Origin: Flavobacterium sp.
GTDB taxonomy: Bacteria > Bacteroidota > Bacteroidia > Flavobacteriales > Flavobacteriaceae
Assembly (NCBI RefSeq): GCF_030146175.1
Contig: NZ_JASLCE010000050.1
Coordinates: 13,446 to 77,445 of the forward strand
Reading direction: 5' to 3'
Length of the DNA stretch: 64,000 nt
The position numbers and the translations under genes are program-made. How positions within the stretch are numbered: the first letter of the stretch is position 1; each line of letters starts with the position of its first letter. Under the pieces are notes generated by a model. It searched no databases. It worked only from the letters and a program-made list of their open reading frames with translations, and was not told where the DNA came from. Positions 16,732 through 23,597 of the stretch are shown one piece after another.

Positions 16732-17783
16732 AAGTAAGGATTTTTAACGTGTTTTTTAATTTTAATAATTTCGAAATCTTCTTTGAAATTGGATTTCAGA
16801 TAGGAAGAATCGAGGGTGTCGAGCGTTCGTACCGCTTCGAGTTTGGTCGCCGGATTAACGGATCGGTGTAAATAATCGTCGATAAAGACAATGGATTGCT
16901 GATTTCCGATAACGGCCAGTGTTTGCAAAATAGCGATTTTATTTTCAATTTCCTCAGACGCGAACATATCGATTAACAACGGTTCGGCTTCAAAAAGAAA
17001 GAGATCCTGTAAGGCAATGATCACCTCTTTTCGAATCATTTTATTATCCGATTGTAACAGCGATAATAAAGTGTCTTTTTCGACCGTATAATTGTAATAC
17101 ACCATAAAGCGGATTCCAAGTTTTACGATCGACGGGTTTTGCGCGGTGATCCAATCCTTGATGTTTTTTGGAATCGGAAATTTTTTATGGTACAGTAAGT
17201 CCATTACTTTTAATTCGTCGATAAGTGAAATCTCATACGGATAATCACTTAAAAAATCCAGTTTTTTCGAGGTTAACGATATAAACGCGATAAAAGCATT
17301 GGAACGCAGAATCCTGTTTTTATGATTCATGTATTTTTTGACCAGACTTTCGCCTTCTTCGTATTCGAGTACCTGGAAATGGTAAATCCCTTTGCATTTA
17401 ATATACCAACGACGACTGTTGATCAACTTTTCGCTAAAATTAGGTAGTCCGAAACTCTTGTAGATATCCAGGATAGGCGCAGTAACTTCTCCTTTAATGT
17501 TTTGTTTTAGCTCGATAATACAGCTGGTAACCATACTCTTACACCACATACTGCCATACGGAATCTGTTTTTTAAAATCACGGATACGATTTTGGTAATC
17601 TTCGGCATCGGTAAAAAGTAATTCGGTAAGGAAGGCGGTAATTTTCTGGCGTACCGTCAAACGGTATTGTTTGCTGTATTCATACACGATACGATCGCTT
17701 ATTGTGACAAGAATGACCACGATAAGGAAAATAACCAAAAAAGGTACGATAAAGTTAATTAAATAGTACTTAAATACTTCCAA
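16728..17783 (-). CDS. HEAT-repeat membrane protein of the glycosyltransferase locus
   Basis: A 351-residue protein with one N-terminal TM helix (about 8-30) and a helical cytoplasmic domain. Residues about 225-345 show HEAT-like repeats (NKMIRKEVIIALQDLFLFEAEPLLIDMFAS, NKIAILQTLAVIGNQQSIVFIDDYLHRS, NPATKLEAVRTLDTL). The first codon is TTG: no ATG exists before residue 78 and an in-frame stop lies just upstream, so TTG is the only start that keeps the TM helix. It opens the operon and overlaps the glycosyltransferase start. A scaffold or regulatory role is inferred. Confidence 0.82.
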   Translation of the reverse strand: MEVFKYYLINFIVPFLVIFLIVVILVTISDRIVYEYSKQYRLTVRQKITAFLTELLFTDAEDYQNRIRDFKKQIPYGSMWCKSMVTSCIIELKQNIKGEVTAPILDIYKSFGLPNFSEKLINSRRWYIKCKGIYHFQVLEYEEGESLVKKYMNHKNRILRSNAFIAFISLTSKKLDFLSDYPYEISLIDELKVMDLLYHKKFPIPKNIKDWITAQNPSIVKLGIRFMVYYNYTVEKDTLLSLLQSDNKMIRKEVIIALQDLFLFEAEPLLIDMFASEEIENKIAILQTLAVIGNQQSIVFIDDYLHRSVNPATKLEAVRTLDTLDSSYLKSNFKEDFEIIKIKKHVKNPYL

Positions 17784-17805
17784 ACGAATGATTTAGGATG
17801 AGCGG

Positions 17806-17813
17806 CAAAGGTA
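17806..17813 (-). promoter_or_regulatory. -7 element candidate for the HEAT-GT2-YaiO operon
   Basis: Minus-strand TACCTTTG (TAnnTTTG), 22 nt before the TTG start. This supports that start codon. No good TTG lies at 17-23 nt. Confidence 0.4.
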
Positions 17814-17983
17814 GTAAATTTTACGAGGTCTTGACGTTAAATTTTTCTAAAACCAAGGCGAAATGTGATTTAAGTTGCTGATTTTTAGTAGTGTTATGAC
17901 TTTTTTTATCTGGTCAGAAATTTCTGAAAATGATATAATAAGTTTCGTTTTTTAGCTAAAGCTGCTTTAAACGCCATCTTTCT

Positions 17984-18016
17984 ACACCTGACAGGTTTTT
18001 AAAACCCGTCAGGTAT
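17984..18016. repeat. Palindromic repeat copy A (degenerate), overlaps the XRE stop codon
   Basis: Left arm TACACCTGACAGGTTTT-like followed by AAAACCCGTCAGGTATA. The right arm differs from the consensus AAAACCTGTCAGGTGTA at two bases. The minus-strand stop TAA of the XRE gene (17999-18001) sits in the core, and the last residues PDGF are encoded by the right arm. Other copies are at 18609, 19346, 22038 and 35821. Confidence 0.9.
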
Positions 18017-18496
18017 ATAGTTCTCCAAACTATTTAATTTATCAAGTAGCTTTTCGAGTAAAGCCACTTTTTCTTTTTCGGAGGTGACCAATTGCTTTTC
18101 AGTTTCCAATAAACGTTCATAAAGCTTTTTGTTTTCATCGAGCGCTTCTAACCATTTTTCAACAGGATTGATATTAAACGTTGGATAATTATTGTACAGT
18201 GAATTACCAGTAGCTGTATCACTATTGTTTACGGTATTGGAAATAATAGTGATGGCCGATTCTTCGTCAAAACTTTCGAGAGCGTTAATCGGAATCTTTA
18301 AAATTTCGGAAAGCCTTTGTAGTATTTCTTTCTCTATGGTTTCTTTTTGTTCCAAAAGTGATATTTTTTGCTGATTCCAATCCTCGCCCATTTCAAATGC
18401 CAAGACTTCTTGCTTTATTTCAAGCATTTCACGAAAGCGTTTGAGATTACGTCCCTGATGAATTTTATTCTCTTTGTCTTTTGTCGTAGTAGTCAT
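17999..18496 (-). CDS. XRE-family helix-turn-helix regulator with C-terminal coiled coil
   Basis: A 165-residue DNA-binding protein. Residues about 17-72 form an XRE-type HTH (NLKRFREMLEIKQEVLAFEMGEDWNQQKISLLEQ...LQRLSEILKIPINALESF). A Ser/Asn/Thr-rich linker follows, then a coiled coil (about 110-157, EKWLEALDENKKLYERLLETEKQLV). It probably dimerises through the coil. The last four codons and stop lie in palindromic repeat copy A, so the C-terminus seems to have been reshaped by the repeat. Upstream is a tandem 7-bp repeat that may be its operator. Target genes are unknown. Confidence 0.85.
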   Translation of the reverse strand: MTTTTKDKENKIHQGRNLKRFREMLEIKQEVLAFEMGEDWNQQKISLLEQKETIEKEILQRLSEILKIPINALESFDEESAITIISNTVNNSDTATGNSLYNNYPTFNINPVEKWLEALDENKKLYERLLETEKQLVTSEKEKVALLEKLLDKLNSLENYIPDGF

Positions 18497-18504
18497 GGCA
18501 TATA

Positions 18505-18520
18505 AGTTTAGAGTTTAGAG
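18505..18520. repeat. Tandem 7-bp repeat before the XRE gene
   Basis: AGTTTAG occurs twice in a row followed by AG (plus strand), 8 nt upstream of the XRE ATG. Possible autoregulatory operator; short enough to be chance. Confidence 0.35.
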
Positions 18521-18608
18521 CGTGAATTAAAGATACACCCAAATAATGACGTATTAGAATTATCGGAGCGAATGACCTAGAGATGGGGTTTGTTGTCTTG
18601 CTACTTGC

Positions 18609-18643
18609 TACACCTGACAGGTTTTCAAAACCTGTCAGGTGTA
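18609..18643. repeat. Palindromic repeat copy B (perfect)
   Basis: Arms TACACCTGACAGGTTTT (18609-18625) and AAAACCTGTCAGGTGTA (18627-18643) around a single C; perfect 17-bp inverted repeat. It ends 9 nt after the stop of the unknown gene at 18653 (minus strand). Confidence 0.95.
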
Positions 18644-18652
18644 ATAACTGTT

Positions 18653-19240
18653 TTATTTCTCAGGAACCAAAGGTTCTGCATATTGATAATATTTGAAACC
18701 ATCCCATGTAAAATCGGTAGCATCGGTTCCGATATCCCAGGCAAAAATATCTTCCTGATAGGTTTGTACGCTTGTGATCATAAAACAACTACCATCGGGA
18801 TAATACTCAAAATCATAAATATTGACGTTGTCTTTGTAGTAACTTTTATCGGTAAGGACACAGGTTAATACGCCCTCTTTCGGTTCGTATTTTTTATAAC
18901 AAATGATATTGGCATTCGCATCTGTAACCGTAATCCTTTTGTCGGTTAGGATATGGTCGGTATATGTTAAATCTTCAGTGACCTGATAGGCGTTTTGTGT
19001 ATAAATAAAAGTAATGGATGCCGTTCCGTTTTGTTCGTTTACAAGACGATCGATGTCCGCTTCTGAATAGGCATAAAAGGCAATGTTTGACAATTCGTCA
19101 TTGATATAGGTTTTTTTGTGGATAATAGTGTTGTTTTCGGAATAGGTTTCAAAAAGATAGTCCGGAAGGTAATCGGATTTCGTTTTCTCGATCGTTATTT
19201 TGGTTCCGTTTGCGTTGGTATAGTGGTGAATGTCTTCCAT
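18653..19240 (-). CDS. Protein of unknown function between palindromic repeats
   Basis: A 195-residue protein without signal peptide or TM helix. It is rich in Tyr, Asp and Thr and predicted mainly beta strand, with a series of short YxYD/TYxD turns (for example LTYTDHILTDKRITVTDANANI and YDFEYYPDGSCFMI). I do not recognise the family. The pattern is reminiscent of Rhs/YD-like or immunity-type small beta proteins, but no motif supports that. Repeat copy B lies just past its stop and copy C about 105 nt before its start. Confidence 0.65.
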   Translation of the reverse strand: MEDIHHYTNANGTKITIEKTKSDYLPDYLFETYSENNTIIHKKTYINDELSNIAFYAYSEADIDRLVNEQNGTASITFIYTQNAYQVTEDLTYTDHILTDKRITVTDANANIICYKKYEPKEGVLTCVLTDKSYYKDNVNIYDFEYYPDGSCFMITSVQTYQEDIFAWDIGTDATDFTWDGFKYYQYAEPLVPEK

Positions 19241-19345
19241 AATTGCGATTTGGATTATGCTTTGAATAGCTTTTTCGATTCAAAAACTATTCCGGAATTT
19301 CTAAAAATACGGATTTCAAAAACGTACTTAAAAATTTGAATCTAC

Positions 19346-19375
19346 TACACCTGACAGGTTTTTAAAACGGAGGTA
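19346..19375. repeat. Palindromic repeat copy C (decayed)
   Basis: Left arm TACACCTGACAGGTTTT is intact, followed by T and AAAAC, but the right arm has lost about five bases (CTGTC) and continues as GGAGGTA. It is 20 nt past the stop of the TIGR02757 gene (minus strand). Confidence 0.8.
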
Positions 19376-19394
19376 TGAAGAGGTATTTAAAATC

Positions 19395-20183
19395 CTACTT
19401 AAACCCTTCAAAAACACCTAATCCAAACAGCGCAAAGTCGTATTTTACAGGATCATTCGGATCCATAAGGCGTAGCTTTTTATCTAATTCGGCCAGTGCT
19501 TTTCCGTCGTTTTGTTTACGGGTTAAAAGTCCGAGTTTGCGGGCGACATTTCCGGAATGTACATCCAGTGGACAGGATAAGGCGGCTGGTGAAATCGATT
19601 TCCAGATTCCCAAATCCACGCCTTTGTTATCCTTTCGGGCCATCCAACGCAGAAACATATTGATCCGCTTGGCAGCCGAACCATTTGCCGGATCGGAAAC
19701 ATGTTTTTGCGTTCGATTTTGGTGTTCAATTTCAAAAAAGACACGTTTAAATTCCGTAATACCGGCTTGCATCGAATCCGGTTGCTGATGTTGTGCGAAC
19801 ACGGCTTCGAGTCCGTTATGATTGTGGTAGATGTTTTGCAGGCTTTTGATAAAAAATACCATATCGGTACCATTAAACGTCCGGTGTACAAAACTTTCCA
19901 TCCGTTCCAACTGATCGTCGGTATGCGACATTACAAAATCGTAAGGCGAATTGCCCATAAGCTCCATCATCCGCTGTGCGTTTTTGATAATCATCTTACG
20001 GTTTCCCCATGCAATCGTCGCACTTAGAAAACCGGCAATTTCAATATCTTCTTTTTGCGAATACAAATGTGGGATCTGTATTGGATCGGATTCGATAAAA
20101 TCGGGATGGTTGTATAATTCAACCTTTTCGTTTAAAAACGATTGCAATTCGTCGAGTGCCAGTTCCGGATGTGTGGTTTTCAT
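19395..20183 (-). CDS. TIGR02757/DUF2400 family protein
   Basis: A 262-residue soluble protein matching the TIGR02757 (DUF2400) family: NHPDFIESDPIQIPH at the start, EIAGFLSATIAWGNRKMIIKNAQRM, KRINMFLRWMARKDN-GVDLGIW and DVHSGNVARKLGLLTRKQNDGKA. The DVHSGNVAR segment resembles helix-hairpin-helix DNA glycosylases, so a nucleic-acid role has been proposed for the family but is unproven. Its ATG overlaps the stop of the LolD-like ATPase by one base, so the two are coupled. Confidence 0.9.
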   Translation of the reverse strand: MKTTHPELALDELQSFLNEKVELYNHPDFIESDPIQIPHLYSQKEDIEIAGFLSATIAWGNRKMIIKNAQRMMELMGNSPYDFVMSHTDDQLERMESFVHRTFNGTDMVFFIKSLQNIYHNHNGLEAVFAQHQQPDSMQAGITEFKRVFFEIEHQNRTQKHVSDPANGSAAKRINMFLRWMARKDNKGVDLGIWKSISPAALSCPLDVHSGNVARKLGLLTRKQNDGKALAELDKKLRLMDPNDPVKYDFALFGLGVFEGFK

Positions 20184-20854
20184 TATATGGATTGTCTACT
20201 AATTTGTCCGTCGACCATAACCAACTTACGATCGGCCATATTGGCCAATTCTTCGTTATGGGTTACGATGACAAATGTTTGTCCGAATTCGTCCCGTAAT
20301 TTAAAAAACAACTGGTGCAGGTTTTCAGCCGAATGCGTATCCAGATTCCCGGACGGTTCATCGGCAAAAATCACAGCAGGTTTGTTGATCAGTGAACGGG
20401 CTACGGCTACACGTTGTTGTTCACCACCGGAAAGTTCACCCGGTTTGTGATGCATACGATGATATAAACCCAGATAATTCAATAATTTGATGGCTTCGTC
20501 TTCGACTTCCTTTTTCTCCTTACCGGCGATAAAAGCGGGAATACAAACATTTTCAAGTGCCGTAAACTCCGGTAAAAGCTGGTGGAACTGGAAAATAAAA
20601 CCCAGTTGCTGGTTTCGGAATTTGGACAACGCTTTATCATTCATTTTTAGGATGTCCTCATTGTTGATGAGCAATGAAGTGCCATTTTCCACTGTTGGTT
20701 TATCCAGCGTACCCAGAATTTGCAATAGCGTCGTTTTTCCGGCTCCGGAGGCACCCACAATCGAAACGATTTCGCCCTTTTGGATATGCAGATCAACTCC
20801 TTTCAACACATGAAGTTTGTCGTAAAATTTATGAATATTCTTAGCCTGTATCAT
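20183..20854 (-). CDS. LolD-like ABC transporter ATP-binding protein
   Basis: A 223-residue ATPase of the LolD/MacB class, which powers lipoprotein release or efflux with a FtsX-type permease. Walker A is GASGAGKT (34-41), the Q-loop [16 protein letters not shown], signature LSGGEQQR, Walker [13 protein letters not shown] and H-loop VTHNEELA. The TALENV pattern after the Q-loop is typical of LolD/MacB. No permease is adjacent; it must lie elsewhere. It is coupled to the TIGR02757 gene by a one-base overlap. Confidence 0.92.
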   Translation of the reverse strand: MIQAKNIHKFYDKLHVLKGVDLHIQKGEIVSIVGASGAGKTTLLQILGTLDKPTVENGTSLLINNEDILKMNDKALSKFRNQQLGFIFQFHQLLPEFTALENVCIPAFIAGKEKKEVEDEAIKLLNYLGLYHRMHHKPGELSGGEQQRVAVARSLINKPAVIFADEPSGNLDTHSAENLHQLFFKLRDEFGQTFVIVTHNEELANMADRKLVMVDGQISRQSI

Positions 20855-20971
20855 TTTAGTGAATTTCTACAAAGAAACGAAGATTTTGAGTAAAATGAAA
20901 TCCGTAGCCGATATAATTCCGTATAGATATAAAGTTTCGTTAACAACAAAATATCTCCTTTCGGATTTGAT

Positions 20972-20979
20972 TAATTTTG
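20972..20979 (+). promoter_or_regulatory. -7 element candidate for msrA
   Basis: TAATTTTG matches TAnnTTTG, 15 nt before the ATG at 20995; no TTG at 17-23 nt. Its position supports that ATG over the TTG codon at 20977. Confidence 0.35.
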
Positions 20980-20994
20980 ATAAAAACTAAAGCT

Positions 20995-21639
20995 ATGAAA
21001 AGTATTTTTGTATTACTCATTTCACTTGGCGCGCTATCGTGTCAGTCCAGTGATAAAAAAATAAGTGCTGAAAAAAACAAAGCGATAAATACAATGAACG
21101 AACAAAAAGGATTGCAAGTGGCCACTGTGGCCGGAGGTTGCTTTTGGTGTACGGAAGCCCTGTTTTTGGAATTAAAAGGTGTTAAAAAAGTAGTATCCGG
21201 TTATACGGGCGGAACGGTTAAAAATCCAACGTATAAAGAGGTGTGTACCGGAACGACCGGTCATGCGGAAGCAATTGAGATCACGTTTGATCCGGGGCAG
21301 ATTTCCTATGAGGATATTTTAGAAGTCTTTTTTGCGACACACGACCCGACGACTTTAAACCGTCAGGGTGCCGATGTGGGAACACAATATCGCAGCGAAA
21401 TCTTTTATCATGATGAAGCGCAGAAAAAAGCAGCTGAAAATTTTATCAAACTTCTAAATGATCAAAATATTTATGGTAAAAATGTGGTGACAAAAGTAAG
21501 CCAGGCGGTAACTTTTTATCCGGCCGAAGATTACCATCAGGATTATTACAATCAGAATAAATCACAACCGTATTGTATGGCGGTGATCAATCCAAAACTA
21601 GACAAGCTGCGTAAAAACTATAAGTCGATGCTCAAATAA
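20995..21639 (+). CDS. msrA: Peptide-methionine (S)-S-oxide reductase, lipoprotein form
   Basis: Repairs methionine-S-sulfoxide in oxidised proteins. Catalytic Cys49 is in GGCFWC, with YTGGTVKNPTYKEVCTGTTGHAEAIEITFDP and DVGTQYRSEIFYHDEAQ as the substrate-site motifs, all standard MsrA. The N-terminus is a lipoprotein signal (MKSIFVLLISLGALSC, Cys16), so this copy is exported and anchored, unlike cytoplasmic MsrA. The start at 20995 (214 residues) is the ATG giving that signal; the frame upstream begins with TTG. A monocistronic gene, divergent from lolD. Confidence 0.96.
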   Translation: MKSIFVLLISLGALSCQSSDKKISAEKNKAINTMNEQKGLQVATVAGGCFWCTEALFLELKGVKKVVSGYTGGTVKNPTYKEVCTGTTGHAEAIEITFDPGQISYEDILEVFFATHDPTTLNRQGADVGTQYRSEIFYHDEAQKKAAENFIKLLNDQNIYGKNVVTKVSQAVTFYPAEDYHQDYYNQNKSQPYCMAVINPKLDKLRKNYKSMLK

Positions 21640-21684
21640 TTTTGGCACTGATTTTGCGTTATATAGTCTTAAAAAAGTAGTAAA

Positions 21685-21978
21685 ATGACTGAAATTCAGG
21701 TAAAAGCAGCCGCGGCAGACAAACAGCGGAAATTGATGTTGAGCATACTCTTCGACCTGATCGGGTGTATGACCTACTTGCTTCCGTTTTTAGGGGAGTT
21801 TCTGGACATTGCCTGGGCTCCGATAGCCGGTTTTATTCTGGCGCGGATGTATAAAGGTACGATCGGTACGGTAGGTGGTATTTTTGCCTTTGTGGAAGAG
21901 TTAATGCCGGGACTGGATTTTATTCCAACGTTTACCCTGACTTGGATTTATACGTATGTCATCAGAAAGCAGGAATAG
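21685..21978 (+). CDS. Small two-helix membrane protein
   Basis: A 97-residue protein with hydrophobic stretches near 18-45 (MLSILFDLIGCMTYLLPFLGEFLDIAWAPIAGFIL) and 62-92. The pattern IAWAPIAGFILARMYKGTIGTVGG-FVEELMPGLDFIPTFTLTW is conserved-looking in flavobacterial small membrane proteins. I do not recognise a function. It follows msrA by 45 nt and is ended by a clear hairpin. Confidence 0.7.
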   Translation: MTEIQVKAAAADKQRKLMLSILFDLIGCMTYLLPFLGEFLDIAWAPIAGFILARMYKGTIGTVGGIFAFVEELMPGLDFIPTFTLTWIYTYVIRKQE

Positions 21979-21996
21979 CGAAAAAGAACATAGAGA

Positions 21997-22024
21997 AAAG
22001 AGGCTGTGATAAGCCTCTTTTTTT
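21997..22024 (+). terminator. Terminator after the small membrane protein
   Basis: Stem AAAGAGGCT (21997-22005) with AGCCTCTTT (22012-22020), 6-nt loop, then T run; just before palindromic repeat copy D. Confidence 0.85.
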
Positions 22025-22037
22025 ATTGTCTATCTAT

Positions 22038-22072
22038 TACACCTGACAGGTTTTAAAAACCTGTCAGGTGTA
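22038..22072. repeat. Palindromic repeat copy D (perfect)
   Basis: Arms TACACCTGACAGGTTTT (22038-22054) and AAAACCTGTCAGGTGTA (22056-22072) around a single A; a perfect 17-bp inverted repeat between two convergent genes. Confidence 0.95.
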
Positions 22073-22092
22073 GCGATTATCAGATGATATGC

Positions 22093-22404
22093 TTATTCTT
22101 TCTTTTTAAAAAGAAATCCCAATCCCATATGGCGAAGCATTTTTTTTACGAAATTCCAGAAAAAAGTAAATTGTCCGAAAATGGTTCCGATAATCACCAA
22201 AAGTACTTTATACACCGGAAGGATGATCACAATTCGCAAGGGCCAATAGAGCCACGGCGTAAGGTTGTCTTTGGTGATGCCAAGCCATTCCACTAGCGGT
22301 TTCGACAGGTAAGAAGCTGTTGATCCGGTTATGGCAAATACGGTAAAAATGATGACTAACTGGAAGTTGGAAGAAACGCCCCAACGTCGTTTTAATTTTT
22401 CCAT
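22093..22404 (-). CDS. Small membrane protein, DUF6787-like
   Basis: A 103-residue protein with a basic N-terminus (MEKLKRRWGVSSNFQLVIIF), TM helices near 12-35 and 55-78, and a basic C-terminus ending FKKKE. I believe this matches the DUF6787 family of Bacteroidota, but from memory. The start at 22404 was chosen because the longer frame (to 22452) would overlap the upstream lipoprotein gene and lacks family resemblance. Function unknown. Confidence 0.72.
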   Translation of the reverse strand: MEKLKRRWGVSSNFQLVIIFTVFAITGSTASYLSKPLVEWLGITKDNLTPWLYWPLRIVIILPVYKVLLVIIGTIFGQFTFFWNFVKKMLRHMGLGFLFKKKE

Positions 22405-22435
22405 TGCTTTTGAAATAGGCTCAAAAATACAATTT

Positions 22436-22882
22436 TTATGGTCGCGGCGCAAAGCCTCCGAGGCGAATATTGTTTTTTAATTGGAAATAGACTAAATAAT
22501 TATAGAGTAAATAGTTCACTTCATAACCATAATCGGTGCCACTGTTATAATCGATGGTCATGGTAAATAAATTTTCTTGTCCCGGCTTTAAACCAGTAAC
22601 GTGGGTATTCCATCCGGTTACCCACTGAATATTCCGGCTTTCGAGATAATTCTGATCGTAAAAACCTCTTGGTTTAGCTCTGGCGATTAACCAGGAATTG
22701 AAACCAGGATCGATAATGATAATCTCGTATTGTAGTTCGTCATTAGCGATACGAATGGTGTCATTTGTTGTAGCTGTCGGATCAATTTCAGCCCGATCGG
22801 CTGCAGTAACGGGTCTGGGCGTATTACAGCTCCAGAGAACAATCAGGAAAAACAAAATTCCGGGGTAAAGCAGCTTTTTCAT
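22436..22882 (-). CDS. Lipoprotein, DUF6146-like
   Basis: A 148-residue lipoprotein with signal MKKLLYPGILFFLIVLWSC (Cys19). The mature domain has YEIIIIDPGFNSWLIARAKPRGFYDQNYLESRN and ends in a stretch YEVNYLLYNYLVYFQLKNNIRLGGFAPRP. This resembles DUF6146 proteins in Flavobacteriaceae. It sits between DUF937 and the DUF6787-like gene, a grouping I recall from other flavobacteria. Function unknown; probably outer-membrane-anchored. Confidence 0.75.
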   Translation of the reverse strand: MKKLLYPGILFFLIVLWSCNTPRPVTAADRAEIDPTATTNDTIRIANDELQYEIIIIDPGFNSWLIARAKPRGFYDQNYLESRNIQWVTGWNTHVTGLKPGQENLFTMTIDYNSGTDYGYEVNYLLYNYLVYFQLKNNIRLGGFAPRP

Positions 22883-22937
22883 AGGATTGTTTTCCTATAA
22901 AAATACTAAAAATGCGTAGGATAACCACTGTTTTTAA

Positions 22938-22966
22938 CAAAAAAAGCCGGGCGATTACCCGGCTTT
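22938..22966 (-). terminator. Terminator after the DUF937 gene
   Basis: Stem AAAGCCGGG (22943-22951) with CCCGGCTTT (22958-22966), 6-nt loop; the A run at 22938-22945 gives a U tract on the minus strand. Confidence 0.85.
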
Positions 22967-22985
22967 CTATAAAATGATATGGTTT

Positions 22986-23543
22986 TTATCTTCCGAAAAG
23001 TTTTCCAAAAATCCCGCCAATTCCGCCTTTTTTAGATACGGCTGCCATGGCATCGCTCATGTCTACTTTTCCGTCGTTGTTCTGATCCAGACCAAATTGA
23101 CCGCCATATTTGGAAATCGCATCCATAAGTCCGGAGCTACCGTTTCCACCGGAAATAGCACTCACAATGTCGGAAATATCAAAGCCTTTTTGGTTCGGGT
23201 CTTTTGCTTTGTTGATCAACGATCCTAGTACATTTGGAATCAAACTGCCGGCCACACCCGATGCGGTTTCCGTGCTTAATCCGAATTTTTGTCCCAGATC
23301 ACCGGTGAGTTGCTTGGATAATTGTTGTACGACCGGATTGGAACCCGATACGGCATTATTACCCTGAAACAGCCCGGCCAATTGCTCCATATTTCCTTCA
23401 GAAGCTATTTTTTGAAGCCCGGTAAAGATGGAACTTCCGGCTTGTTGCATAACGTCCTGGTTTAATTCGTTCGGGATGGCCTCGTTTTTAACAATGGCAT
23501 CACCGCTGTATTGCTGCACTAATTGCGTTAATTGTTCGAGCAT
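22986..23543 (-). CDS. DUF937 domain protein with EF-hand-like C-terminus
   Basis: A 185-residue soluble protein. The DUF937 part (about 1-140) is helical and Gln/Ser/Gly-rich (LEQLTQLVQQYSGDAIVKNEAIPNELNQDVMQQAG; VQQLSKQLTGDLGQKFGLS). Near 150 is DQNNDGKVDMSDAM, matching an EF-hand/dockerin-like Ca2+ loop. The C-terminus is Gly/Phe-rich (GGIGGIFGKLFGR). Start at 23543 is the ATG giving the family N-terminus; the frame open to 23588 overlaps nothing but adds 15 unlikely residues. The family name YidB-type is unproven in function. It follows serA by 54 nt. Confidence 0.8.
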   Translation of the reverse strand: MLEQLTQLVQQYSGDAIVKNEAIPNELNQDVMQQAGSSIFTGLQKIASEGNMEQLAGLFQGNNAVSGSNPVVQQLSKQLTGDLGQKFGLSTETASGVAGSLIPNVLGSLINKAKDPNQKGFDISDIVSAISGGNGSSGLMDAISKYGGQFGLDQNNDGKVDMSDAMAAVSKKGGIGGIFGKLFGR

Positions 23544-23597
23544 AGCGTTTGATTTAGAGTTGCTTATCAAATGTACGCAAAAAAACAATTGCTCGTA

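Noticed and set aside
17984..22072. Repeats as a CRISPR array
   Set aside because: Spacing is irregular (hundreds to thousands of bases with genes between), the units are symmetric palindromes, and no cas genes are present.
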